Shown here one piece after another: positions 7,353 to 14,532 of a stretch of 23,103 nucleotides of DNA; the first letter of the stretch is position 1; every line of letters starts with the position of its first letter. The notes under the pieces are model-generated. The model saw only the letters and a list, made by a program, of their open reading frames with translations, ran no database searches and was not told the origin of the DNA. The stretch is from a virus. The position numbers were made by a program, and so were the translations under genes. The stretch spans positions 1-23,103 of the IMG/VR virus record IMGVR_UViG_3300010339_000016. One strand, written 5' to 3'.

Positions 7353-9750
7353 GATCACCTACCATTGGCACAAGGGCCGTTACCGTACAAGGTAGCGGGA
7401 GCGCGGACGTGACAGTGATTGTCGCGTCGAAACCGATTCCCGAGGAGACAGGAACCCGCTTAGTTCCGGTAAATAGGGTCGGGAAAGCCGTACGACTGCT
7501 CGCGTTGATGGCATATTGTGCTTGCCCTCCTGGCTTACCTGAGATTGAACCGTCGAGCGAGTTGAGTAGGGTGATCGCCACCCGAGGCGTATTCTGCTTG
7601 TCGCCACGGGAAGAATCCCTCAAGTCGCCTATGTCAAACGGCATCGACTGCATTGTACTGATATACGGCATACCGACGATAGCGTAGTGAACCGATGTGA
7701 TCCCTGCGGGCATTGGCAATGTTACGGATCCCGCGGAGACTACGGCGGTCCCGAGATAGGCCCCGTCCCCCCAGCACGCAACCGTCTGCCCGTTCAAGTT
7801 CGCCAGGAGCGGTACGTTCCCCGCGGTTAAGGCGGTGAATGGAGTCGCGTTGTAATACTGAACGGCATGATCCAGAAACACCGGAGGCTGGGCGCCGCTC
7901 GAACCTGAATAGCTGGCTGTGTTCCAATAAGGGGAGGTGAGCTGTTCGAGCATGACTTCACCATTGTACGAGACTGCAACATACAGATCGTCCTCCGCGA
8001 CATTTGGCCCAACAACGATACTTAGTACGGTCCCCGTAGTAACAAATTGCCACCACGCCTTCACGTCATATTGCGCGTCGTAATCGCAACAGACGATAGT
8101 CCCATCTGTTCTAAGGAACCACAAACGCATAACGGGTGACGATGCGTAAGATATTTGCGTGATGGCGTTCTGCTCGAATAGATGCTCGGAAAATATAGAC
8201 AGCGTTTCCGGTGGAGGAGTTTCAATATTTGATCCCTGCCAGTTTAAGAGCAAAACACGTTTCCCCGCCCGGTCCACGAAGAGAACTCCACCTGTCATGA
8301 AGTACCCTTGAATTGGAGCGCATCCAGTCCGTGAAATATTACGGAATGCATAGGTATTTGCCGTCGCAGAACCGTCTACTTCGACCTGCCCGGAAAGTGT
8401 CCCGATAATAATATCCGCAGCAGAAACGGCCCACTGGATAGCATCATTTTGGTCCGAAAATATATCACCGTTGAAACCGTCTGCGTCTCCGATTATCTCC
8501 TGAGTTTGCGGAGTATTGGTATATGCGGGAGTATTTTGAGCGGCGGCGGTGACTATATTGCCACTGGAATCTAGTGGCTGACCTGCCGCGTTCGTCGAGA
8601 TGACTTGAACCTGATACGTGACGAGCTCGAAGAATTGCATTTCCATGTTGCCGTATTGATCCCAGATACCAACGACGGATGACCAAACACCTTGAGGTTC
8701 ATTGATCGAGTTCATCCAAAAAACCCGTTGATTTGCGCAAGCAACTGCCGAGGGATAATTCCCGGCTCCTTGGAATGGAAGATTAGGACTGTTCATCGAA
8801 ATATCTTGAGATATCGCTACTGTCACATTTCCGTTGTTTGCCACCGGGGGGGCATTCAAGTTGACCTGAGTCGGCGTTATGCTGAACAGATAATCCGCAG
8901 AAGGGAGTAATGATACTCCCCCAAGAATTGCCGTGACAGGAGCTCCGGTATTTGCCGCATATGCCGCGACAGTTCCGGATACCGAAGTCGCTGTAGAAAG
9001 CGTAATCGAATTGGATGTAACTGAAGCAACCTGTCGGGCTATCGAATCCCCTGTAACGAATATGTATTTCCCTACCAGAGACCAAAAATTGGTGGTAGGA
9101 TTAGGAGTCACAACCGTAAGGGCCGTAGTCCCATTTGCCGTCACCGTAAATTTCTGAAGAACAGTCCCCGGAAGATTTAGGAATTGAGCACTTGTAATCC
9201 CGAAATAGGACTGCCCGGCGACTAGAGATATACCCGTCAGGTACGAGGCCGCCGACCCTACCATCGGAATCGGCGATATGAATGAAAACGTATTCAAGGA
9301 TAGATACGTGAGCAACGAGGGAGGATGGTTTCCGTGGGCGATGAAGAGATCTGGATAGGCCCATCCGAATTGAATCGCCGCTAGTTCCGAGCCCAGGTAC
9401 GGTGTAGAGATGGTCTGAACCACGGAAGGAGTGGTCGCCATGTTGCCCCATACCCGAAGCGTGGCTGCCGCACCAGCCGAGGCCGCAGAAAACTCTAGCA
9501 GATACCAGAGGTTTCCCGAGATAGTCATGTTGCGGAGTCGGACATAGGGGTTGTTATTATAGACGTTCCCTATCTGTAGCGTCCCCGTGCGCTTGCGAAA
9601 CCCGCCTTGCAGCATCGGAACGAAGTTCTGCATGACCTGAGCGCCTTTGTGGTAGACGCTGGCTTCTGATCTTCCCAAGAGTCGCGGGGACAGTTCCCCA
9701 TACGTGAAGTCAGAGAGTAGCTGCTGGAACTGGCTTTCTATGTTGGGCAT
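7339..9750 (-). CDS. Tail tubular protein B-like (nozzle)
   Basis: This 803-residue protein is about the usual size for T7 gp12-type nozzle proteins, which form the lower tail tube and bind the fibres. The N-terminus has the recognisable family signature: a phenylalanine-led F-x-x-GELSPRLLGR, then Y-x-K-G-A and NFVPMLQGGFRKRTGT at about residues 15-57. Soon after comes IQFGWAYPDLFIAHGNHPP at about 126-144, also typical. The remainder is Ser/Thr/Gly/Asn-rich and beta-like. The ATG at 9750 shares one base with the stop of the tail tubular A gene (TGATG), so translation is coupled. I see no frameshift or truncation. Confidence 0.9.
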   Translation of the reverse strand: MPNIESQFQQLLSDFTYGELSPRLLGRSEASVYHKGAQVMQNFVPMLQGGFRKRTGTLQIGNVYNNNPYVRLRNMTISGNLWYLLEFSAASAGAAATLRVWGNMATTPSVVQTISTPYLGSELAAIQFGWAYPDLFIAHGNHPPSLLTYLSLNTFSFISPIPMVGSAASYLTGISLVAGQSYFGITSAQFLNLPGTVLQKFTVTANGTTALTVVTPNPTTNFWSLVGKYIFVTGDSIARQVASVTSNSITLSTATSVSGTVAAYAANTGAPVTAILGGVSLLPSADYLFSITPTQVNLNAPPVANNGNVTVAISQDISMNSPNLPFQGAGNYPSAVACANQRVFWMNSINEPQGVWSSVVGIWDQYGNMEMQFFELVTYQVQVISTNAAGQPLDSSGNIVTAAAQNTPAYTNTPQTQEIIGDADGFNGDIFSDQNDAIQWAVSAADIIIGTLSGQVEVDGSATANTYAFRNISRTGCAPIQGYFMTGGVLFVDRAGKRVLLLNWQGSNIETPPPETLSIFSEHLFEQNAITQISYASSPVMRLWFLRTDGTIVCCDYDAQYDVKAWWQFVTTGTVLSIVVGPNVAEDDLYVAVSYNGEVMLEQLTSPYWNTASYSGSSGAQPPVFLDHAVQYYNATPFTALTAGNVPLLANLNGQTVACWGDGAYLGTAVVSAGSVTLPMPAGITSVHYAIVGMPYISTMQSMPFDIGDLRDSSRGDKQNTPRVAITLLNSLDGSISGKPGGQAQYAINASSRTAFPTLFTGTKRVPVSSGIGFDATITVTSALPLPCTVTALVPMVGDRERM

Positions 9751-10868
9751 CAGGATCGCTCCCGATCAGTCCACCAGACGTTTCCGTCTATGTCGCTCTC
9801 CATTTCCAGAAGATTCATAGTCTTGGCTTCGTCCATTTTTTGATGGTACACCGCGTCGAACTCGGCATAGAGCTTGTCGCCCCCAGTCCCATAAAAGCAG
9901 ATTTTGCAGACTAATTTTACGACCAGCGCTTCAACAAAGAGCTGGTCAAAAAGAGTCGTATCCGTGACTTCGGCGAGGTATGCACAGTAGGGGTTCCCGT
10001 TGTTCGGATCGAGATCGGTATAGATGTACTGCCCCTCGACCCGGGAAGGGAAAAAATCTTGGTGTACGACCGAGAACGGCCACAGGTAGATGAACTCAGG
10101 CAGGAGCACATAGACGTAATCGTCTCGTAGTGCATCAGCCGGTTTATTGTACATGTACCAATACCCAACATTGTTTTGCGCTTGTATACAAATAGATACA
10201 CTTGACCCGTTCGCTGTGGTTGGGAGGTTCAGGGTGAGCGTGACGGTCGATCCTGCGACTGAGATTGCGGTGACTACTGTACCTGTAGCTATGCCTGCGG
10301 GGTAGGTCGGAGTGGTAGTGCCGGGCGCGAGGGCACTTGTGACCATCCAGCCAACCCGGAGCGGGACAAGGTAGAAGGTGGTCCCTGTATTTGTCGCCGT
10401 AACTGGGCGAGAAAGGATAATCGAATTGTTGAGGTAGTTGATCCCGCGGACCACCGTGTCCGGGGCGATTCCGGTTCCTGAGATATTCTGCCCTACCCAG
10501 GAAGCCGAAGGCGGTATCGATACCGAAAGCAGAGTTCGGGACTGAAGATCAGAACCAGCGACTATCGCCGAATTGGCGGTAAACGTAACAATAGTTACGC
10601 CCGCGAGCGTCATGGACGCTTGAGTGCTCGTCCATGACGCTATGGCGTTGAGAAATGCTTGAGTAAGGGCAACACGCTTGACCGCGAACAGCCACTTGTG
10701 CGCTCGTATTTCCTCATTGCGCGTGGGGAAGTACTCGTACCCTGCGACGATGCCGTACTTGGAAGTATCGGAACCGTCTACGGCGGTGACGAAATTGTCT
10801 ACAGACTCGCCCATCCGCATGAGCGCACGATTGAAAATCTGGACGTCGGTGAGCGTGTTTCCAGCCAT
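9750..10868 (-). CDS. Tail tubular protein A-like (gatekeeper) with an inserted beta domain
   Basis: The ends match the head-to-tail adaptor (T7 gp11 type). Residues 8-70 have the helical start DVQIFNRALMRMG, and HKWLFAVKRVAL at 57-68. From about 233 the pattern resumes with GYWYMYNKPADALR and a helical C-terminus. Between them lie about 160 residues of Thr/Val/Ala/Gly-rich sequence with two related units, GTGIAPDTVVRGINYLNNSI and the later GIATGTVVTAISVAGSTVTL, followed by strand-like stretches. Family members are usually about 190-220 residues, so at 372 this one has gained a domain that may be displayed on the virion neck. The ATG at 10868 follows the previous stop by 3 nt and has no strong Shine-Dalgarno, so it may be coupled. 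Confidence 0.85.
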   Translation of the reverse strand: MAGNTLTDVQIFNRALMRMGESVDNFVTAVDGSDTSKYGIVAGYEYFPTRNEEIRAHKWLFAVKRVALTQAFLNAIASWTSTQASMTLAGVTIVTFTANSAIVAGSDLQSRTLLSVSIPPSASWVGQNISGTGIAPDTVVRGINYLNNSIILSRPVTATNTGTTFYLVPLRVGWMVTSALAPGTTTPTYPAGIATGTVVTAISVAGSTVTLTLNLPTTANGSSVSICIQAQNNVGYWYMYNKPADALRDDYVYVLLPEFIYLWPFSVVHQDFFPSRVEGQYIYTDLDPNNGNPYCAYLAEVTDTTLFDQLFVEALVVKLVCKICFYGTGGDKLYAEFDAVYHQKMDEAKTMNLLEMESDIDGNVWWTDRERS

Positions 10869-10871
10869 ATT

Positions 10872-11513
10872 TTACCAGGCCGGCATATTCTCGTACTCTT
10901 CCATCCAGCCGATATCAATCCAGAACTGGATAACCCCAGCGTTCGCCGTCAGAATCTTATTAGCAACGATAAACCCCTGGTTGGGTTCAAATACCTGTGG
11001 AACGTGGTGCTCGTTGAACTCTTCATAGATAGGGATAGGAGGACCACTTCCAACCGCTGCCGCCCATCCAGGAATCGAGCTAAACGGCTGAGCCTCGAGC
11101 GTTCTTGTGCCCGCAGTAAGCGCCGCCGTCTGCGAAATCCGAATATCTCCCCCGCCAACGAAAAGAGAGTCAGCATATCGCTGTTGTCGCTTTTGATCCC
11201 CCGAAGCTGGAAGAACCTGGACACCGCCCGTATCGCTTGCCGTGAACGATTTGGCGCAGAACGTATCGAGCTCCACGAGCTGTGGAGTCGAGAAGGCCGT
11301 CATGACCATCCACTGAAGCTTGAAGAACTTGAGTTGGCACCGAGCCACCGCCTTATAGAGCGGGCTTGGTAGGGGAGCCCATCGGAAAGAGAATATGGGA
11401 GCTCCAGCCGCAAGTCCTACGGCGAGTAATCCTGTAGTAAGAGCCATTTGGTAATATCCGCCGCCGCCAGTATGCCCTACCGGGTCATAGGGCTGGTTTG
11501 ACATCGCCTCCAT
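10872..11513 (-). CDS. Putative virion-associated protein between cement and tail tubular A
   Basis: This 213-residue protein has no family I can name with confidence. It has a Gly-rich N-terminus, a hydrophobic Ala/Leu/Gly stretch at about residues 24-45, and a C-terminal part (ANAGVIQFWIDIGWMEEY) of a kind seen in proteins located just after the capsid gene in podovirus genomes. The central segment QKRQQRYADSLFVGGGDIRI looks surface-exposed. The ATG at 11513 has GGAGG 4 nt upstream. An in-frame ATG three codons later is less well spaced. It is the first gene after the hairpin terminator, so its expression is probably lower than that of capsid and cement. A structural role is inferred from position only. 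Confidence 0.7.
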   Translation of the reverse strand: MEAMSNQPYDPVGHTGGGGYYQMALTTGLLAVGLAAGAPIFSFRWAPLPSPLYKAVARCQLKFFKLQWMVMTAFSTPQLVELDTFCAKSFTASDTGGVQVLPASGDQKRQQRYADSLFVGGGDIRISQTAALTAGTRTLEAQPFSSIPGWAAAVGSGPPIPIYEEFNEHHVPQVFEPNQGFIVANKILTANAGVIQFWIDIGWMEEYENMPAW

Positions 11514-11522
11514 GTAACCTCC

Positions 11523-11549
11523 AAAACCGGGGGCCTTTCGACCCCCGGT
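11523..11549 (-). terminator. Rho-independent-type hairpin after the cement gene
   Basis: Read on the minus strand, ACCGGGGG, an 8-nt loop (TCGAAAGG) and CCCCCGGT form an 8-bp GC-rich stem followed by a short T run (four T including the stem end). It lies in the 42-nt gap between the cement stop (11556) and the next start (11513). The short T run suggests partial termination, which would lower expression of tail and ejection genes relative to the highly expressed capsid genes. Confidence 0.7.
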
Positions 11550-11555
11550 GATCCG

Positions 11556-12053
11556 TTAGTACTCGGTGAGCTCCGTGAGCATGGAGATGTGCGTGTTCGT
11601 TCCCGTGGTGATGAACACACCGCGGATGAACCTGTTCATCAGCATGGCTTCGGGAATCGGCACCTTTAGCATGGGCGTAAGGCCCCAGGCAGCCGCGATG
11701 GAAAGATACCCTTTGAAAATCTTGCCCGTCTGGACGACCGTAGTCTGCGCCGCGGCCGCCGTGAGGCTGGCATTGAGCTGGATGGTGACTCCGGACGTAG
11801 CCGAGCCGCCCGACATCCAGTTGGTGCACGTGACCAAGAAGAAGAACTTCTTGACCGACTGACCGAGCTGAGGCACCACGGGGTTGAGGTTTCCGCTCGC
11901 GTATGGCGACTGGCCGTACATGGACGAAATCTGATACCCGAGGTCGAAGGGCGAATACGGGCCTGCCGTCGAAACGGAGCCGGCCGCCATGGAAAGAGTC
12001 TGGATTCCCGCCGAGGTGCTTTTGCCCGACAGGATTAGAAACTTGTCACTCAT
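11556..12053 (-). CDS. Capsid cement/decoration protein, Bbp16-like
   Basis: This 165-residue protein is encoded directly after the major capsid gene, with a 16-nt gap and a strong GGAGG before the ATG at 12053. It is Ser/Thr/Ala/Gly-rich and probably all-beta. The layout, an N-terminal region with FDLGYQ, a central VTIQLNASLTAAA segment and a C-terminal FIRGVFITTGTNTHISMLTEL, resembles the cement proteins of BPP-1-like podoviruses, which clamp the capsid shell from outside. The assignment combines position with a weak sequence impression. A general minor head protein is the alternative. Confidence 0.68.
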   Translation of the reverse strand: MSDKFLILSGKSTSAGIQTLSMAAGSVSTAGPYSPFDLGYQISSMYGQSPYASGNLNPVVPQLGQSVKKFFFLVTCTNWMSGGSATSGVTIQLNASLTAAAAQTTVVQTGKIFKGYLSIAAAWGLTPMLKVPIPEAMLMNRFIRGVFITTGTNTHISMLTELTEY

Positions 12054-12069
12054 TTTGTTCCCTCCTGCC

Positions 12070-13092
12070 TTAGCTTACGATCGCTTCGTTCGTGGCGATG
12101 CGCTCGCACATCCTGATGGGACAGCCCTGGAATAGCGACTGCTGGTGCCCCCACACCTCTTCCTTCGTGTAGAACTTGGCAGAGTTCGAGATACCGTAGC
12201 CGGTAGCATCGATCTGCATGTAGGTGAACACGAAGCGGGGGACGTAGATGACGGCGCCGTCGAGGCCGTCCGGGAGCTGCCCGAGCGACTTGAGCTGGAC
12301 CGTGGAGGTCCAGAAGGCCGTGGTGGTGATGTTCGCCACGCGCTGGACCTTGCGGGGATCGGCCACGCAGAGGCCGAACTGGATGATGAAGTGGATCACG
12401 TAGGCCGTGTAGGGCTTCGAGTTTGAGTCGTACACGAGTTGCTGGCCCAGGTCCTCGACCTTGACGAAATCCTGCCCGCCGTGCGGGTAGACGAAGAACA
12501 CGCCGTCCTGGCCCCATACAATCGCCCAAGTGGACGACTGCGCGTTGGCGCCGGATCCGGCGTTCGAGATGACGTTGTACCAGGGGTTCGTCCCGATGGT
12601 GTTGAACCGTGCCGCAAGACCTTGGATGCGGAACGCCGATCCGCCGCCGATTGCCGTTGACGGACCGACGCCGACCGCGGCGTTGGCAGTGTAGTTGCCG
12701 TAGATGATCCTGTCGTGGATCGTCTTGACGAGCCCTCGACAGAACCCGTCCACCTGCTGCTTGAGGTACTGCTGTGGGTTGCGGCGCTTGGAAAGGATGC
12801 GCATATCGATGCGCAAGTAGTCCTCTAGGCCCTGGATTATCTCGGTCACGGGGGTCTGTGCGTACACGTCCCAGCCCACGCCGAGGTTGATGATGGAGTC
12901 CACGCCCACGGGCTCGGTGAGAGCCTGCATGAAGTGGTGGGACTGGAAGTCGTCAGCTTCCATCCAGTACCCTTCCTCAAGGAATGGTACTCTCTGAGAG
13001 AGGGTATCCACGAGGTTAAGATCGGCGCCTTGAGCTCCTATGCTCTTGGCGACCTCAATCATTGAATACTCGGTAGTAAATCCGCCAGCCAT
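12070..13092 (-). CDS. Major capsid protein, BPP-1-group type
   Basis: This 340-residue protein lies between scaffold and cement genes. Its centre carries STWAIVWGQDGVFFVYPHGG, then DFVKVEDLGQQ, at about residues 186-215. The arrangement W-G, then V-x-x-x-YP-x-G, then EDLG is familiar from major head proteins of BPP-1-like and other podoviruses and is expected to form an HK97-type fold. The N-terminus has a long acidic helix region (DTLSQRVPFLEEGYWMEADDF), consistent with the N-arm. The GC content is high and the codon choice G/C-ending, as expected for an abundant protein. The ATG at 13092 has AAAGG about 9 nt upstream. The family call is made by eye and would be settled by a profile search. 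Confidence 0.85.
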   Translation of the reverse strand: MAGGFTTEYSMIEVAKSIGAQGADLNLVDTLSQRVPFLEEGYWMEADDFQSHHFMQALTEPVGVDSIINLGVGWDVYAQTPVTEIIQGLEDYLRIDMRILSKRRNPQQYLKQQVDGFCRGLVKTIHDRIIYGNYTANAAVGVGPSTAIGGGSAFRIQGLAARFNTIGTNPWYNVISNAGSGANAQSSTWAIVWGQDGVFFVYPHGGQDFVKVEDLGQQLVYDSNSKPYTAYVIHFIIQFGLCVADPRKVQRVANITTTAFWTSTVQLKSLGQLPDGLDGAVIYVPRFVFTYMQIDATGYGISNSAKFYTKEEVWGHQQSLFQGCPIRMCERIATNEAIVS

Positions 13093-13120
13093 ACTATACG
13101 GCCTTTACGGCAGGATCAGG

Positions 13121-13957
13121 CTATTCGCGTCCTTTTAGGCCCGTCCCGAGGGAGGACCATCGTTCCTGTTCGCGACCTGAACCGTCTCCACGCGGGACAA
13201 CCATTTTCGGCGGCCCGATCTTCTCCCCTATGGTGATCCATAGTTTCAAAAAATCGGGGTCGTTATCCAGGCCGTTAGCCTGAATCTTCTTGAAAAGTTT
13301 TCCGTTCTGCCCCTCGGGCATGAGTGCGACCATCGCTTGCCGCATATTTTCCATCTTGTCGGGGTACTTATCCCCGTAGAGCTGCTTCAAGGAAGTTTCA
13401 GCCTGAACCTTATCGGTTGCCCGTTGGTTCTGCCTAGCCTCGGTAAGCTTCTGGAACTCAGTAAGTTGTTGCTTGTTCCAGTTCTCAAAGACGGCTTTTG
13501 CCTGAGTGTTGTTCAAGCCCGCCGCGTAGGCGAGCCCACGGAACCACTTCTCGTTCGCCTCGTTGTACCGCATACCGTTAGGTATTTGAGGTTTGTCAAA
13601 GGTATATCCCTCTGCGGATTCTGGACGGCCAAGCCCTTTGTAGAACTGGTCCCATGCTTCCTTCGGAGCATCCATGGCCGGAACTTTGAGAGCGCCTACG
13701 GATTGAGCCTTAAGCTGGGAATACCCAGAGTATAATTCGGTGAGGCCCTTGGGAAGCTCGTCGACAGCTTTTGGGTCCGCCGTTACTCTGGCCTTAATCT
13801 CGGCCTGTTGGTCCAACGTAAGCTGCCCGATCCAACCGGGAAGCCTCGGAGCGTCTGTACCCGAAGGAGCATCGTTTCCAGCACTAACCGGCTGGACACC
13901 GCCAACGGCGGGCGCCCCCTCTGCCGGGATCGCTATCCCGGTGTCAGATTCTAGCAT
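13121..13957 (-). CDS. Capsid assembly scaffolding protein
   Basis: This 278-residue protein directly precedes the major capsid gene. It begins with an Ala/Gly/Pro-rich disordered segment (1-40) and continues as a charged helical protein. PKEAWDQFYKGLGRPESAEG at about residues 98-117 is a motif common in podovirus and other phage scaffold proteins. The C-terminal 30 residues are basic and polar, as expected for capsid contact. Scaffolds guide procapsid assembly and then leave the shell. The ATG at 13957 has GAGGAG with ideal spacing and lies 1 nt after the preceding stop. Confidence comes from the motif plus the portal-scaffold-capsid order. Confidence 0.85.
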   Translation of the reverse strand: MLESDTGIAIPAEGAPAVGGVQPVSAGNDAPSGTDAPRLPGWIGQLTLDQQAEIKARVTADPKAVDELPKGLTELYSGYSQLKAQSVGALKVPAMDAPKEAWDQFYKGLGRPESAEGYTFDKPQIPNGMRYNEANEKWFRGLAYAAGLNNTQAKAVFENWNKQQLTEFQKLTEARQNQRATDKVQAETSLKQLYGDKYPDKMENMRQAMVALMPEGQNGKLFKKIQANGLDNDPDFLKLWITIGEKIGPPKMVVPRGDGSGREQERWSSLGTGLKGRE

Positions 13958-13958
13958 T

Positions 13959-14240
13959 TTATCTCCTCATATCCCGCGGCCCGCTTTCCAGTGCATCAGC
14001 CACCGTGGAAGCGAGCAAAGGAATCCGCGTAAGGTCGCTCGTTACTGCCCGAACAATTCCCATTTTGGCCAGCAACTTGACCCCAAAGTTGTACAAAACC
14101 CGCTCTTCTTCTGTATCTATTGTCTCGTACAAGTGTAAATCTGTCAATAAGTCCTCGAATACCTGCTTAGTGACCTCATCCTTTAAGAATGTGTCTTGGT
14201 ATTTTTCGGCCAAACTGCGATCTACTAATATCAAATCCAT
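13959..14240 (-). CDS. Small protein of unknown function between portal and scaffold (93 aa)
   Basis: This is a helical, Asp/Leu/Glu-rich protein with no recognised domain. The frame is open for 93 codons and ends 1 nt before the scaffold start. The ATG at 14240 lies 65 nt inside the preceding 118-residue gene, and only a modest GGGTGG is found before it. A TTG about nine codons downstream is the nearest alternative start, with a weaker upstream signal. Many podoviruses carry one or two small genes here. A structural or assembly role is possible but not shown. Confidence 0.68.
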   Translation of the reverse strand: MDLILVDRSLAEKYQDTFLKDEVTKQVFEDLLTDLHLYETIDTEEERVLYNFGVKLLAKMGIVRAVTSDLTRIPLLASTVADALESGPRDMRR

Positions 14241-14532
14241 TGATTGCCACCCATACTTGCCCCATTGGGACTTCGTTTGCTGCTTCGATAGGCACTTCCC
14301 ACCCGCTCGGTTTTGGGTGCCCCTTGAACGGGCCTTCAGTCAGCGGTTCAAATATCTTGTTGATGACCATTTCTTTGCCGTGAGTGAGCGCATCATTGAA
14401 GGATGCTCTGCTCTTGAGCTCTGATTCCCACATCTTCTTGGTGATGGGATTCAGCATGATCTTGTCGGGAACCTTGCCTGTTTCCTCTTGGCGACGGAGG
14501 ACTTCCTTGATAAGGACGTTGGTGAAACTCAT
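14176..14532 (-). CDS. Small protein of unknown function immediately after the portal (118 aa)
   Basis: The ATG at 14532 overlaps the portal stop by ATGA and has GGAG 5 nt upstream, so expression is tied to the portal. The protein begins with an amphipathic helix (MSFTNVLIKEVLRRQEETG), has a Lys/Pro-rich middle, and ends in a basic tail. KKMWESELKSRASFNDALTH could be a second helix. I recognise no family. Its last 65 nt are also used by the following gene in another frame. Confidence 0.68.
   Translation of the reverse strand: MSFTNVLIKEVLRRQEETGKVPDKIMLNPITKKMWESELKSRASFNDALTHGKEMVINKIFEPLTEGPFKGHPKPSGWEVPIEAANEVPMGQVWVAINGFDISRSQFGRKIPRHILKG

Noticed and set aside
10659-11372. 237-codon open frame on the + strand opposite tail tubular A and the preceding gene
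   Set aside because: It spans two real genes and their junction, is Arg-rich and lacks start signals.
12050-12529. 159-codon open frame on the minus strand within the capsid gene
   Set aside because: It is full of Arg, Gly, Pro and His, has no ribosome site and lies in another frame of a strongly supported capsid gene.
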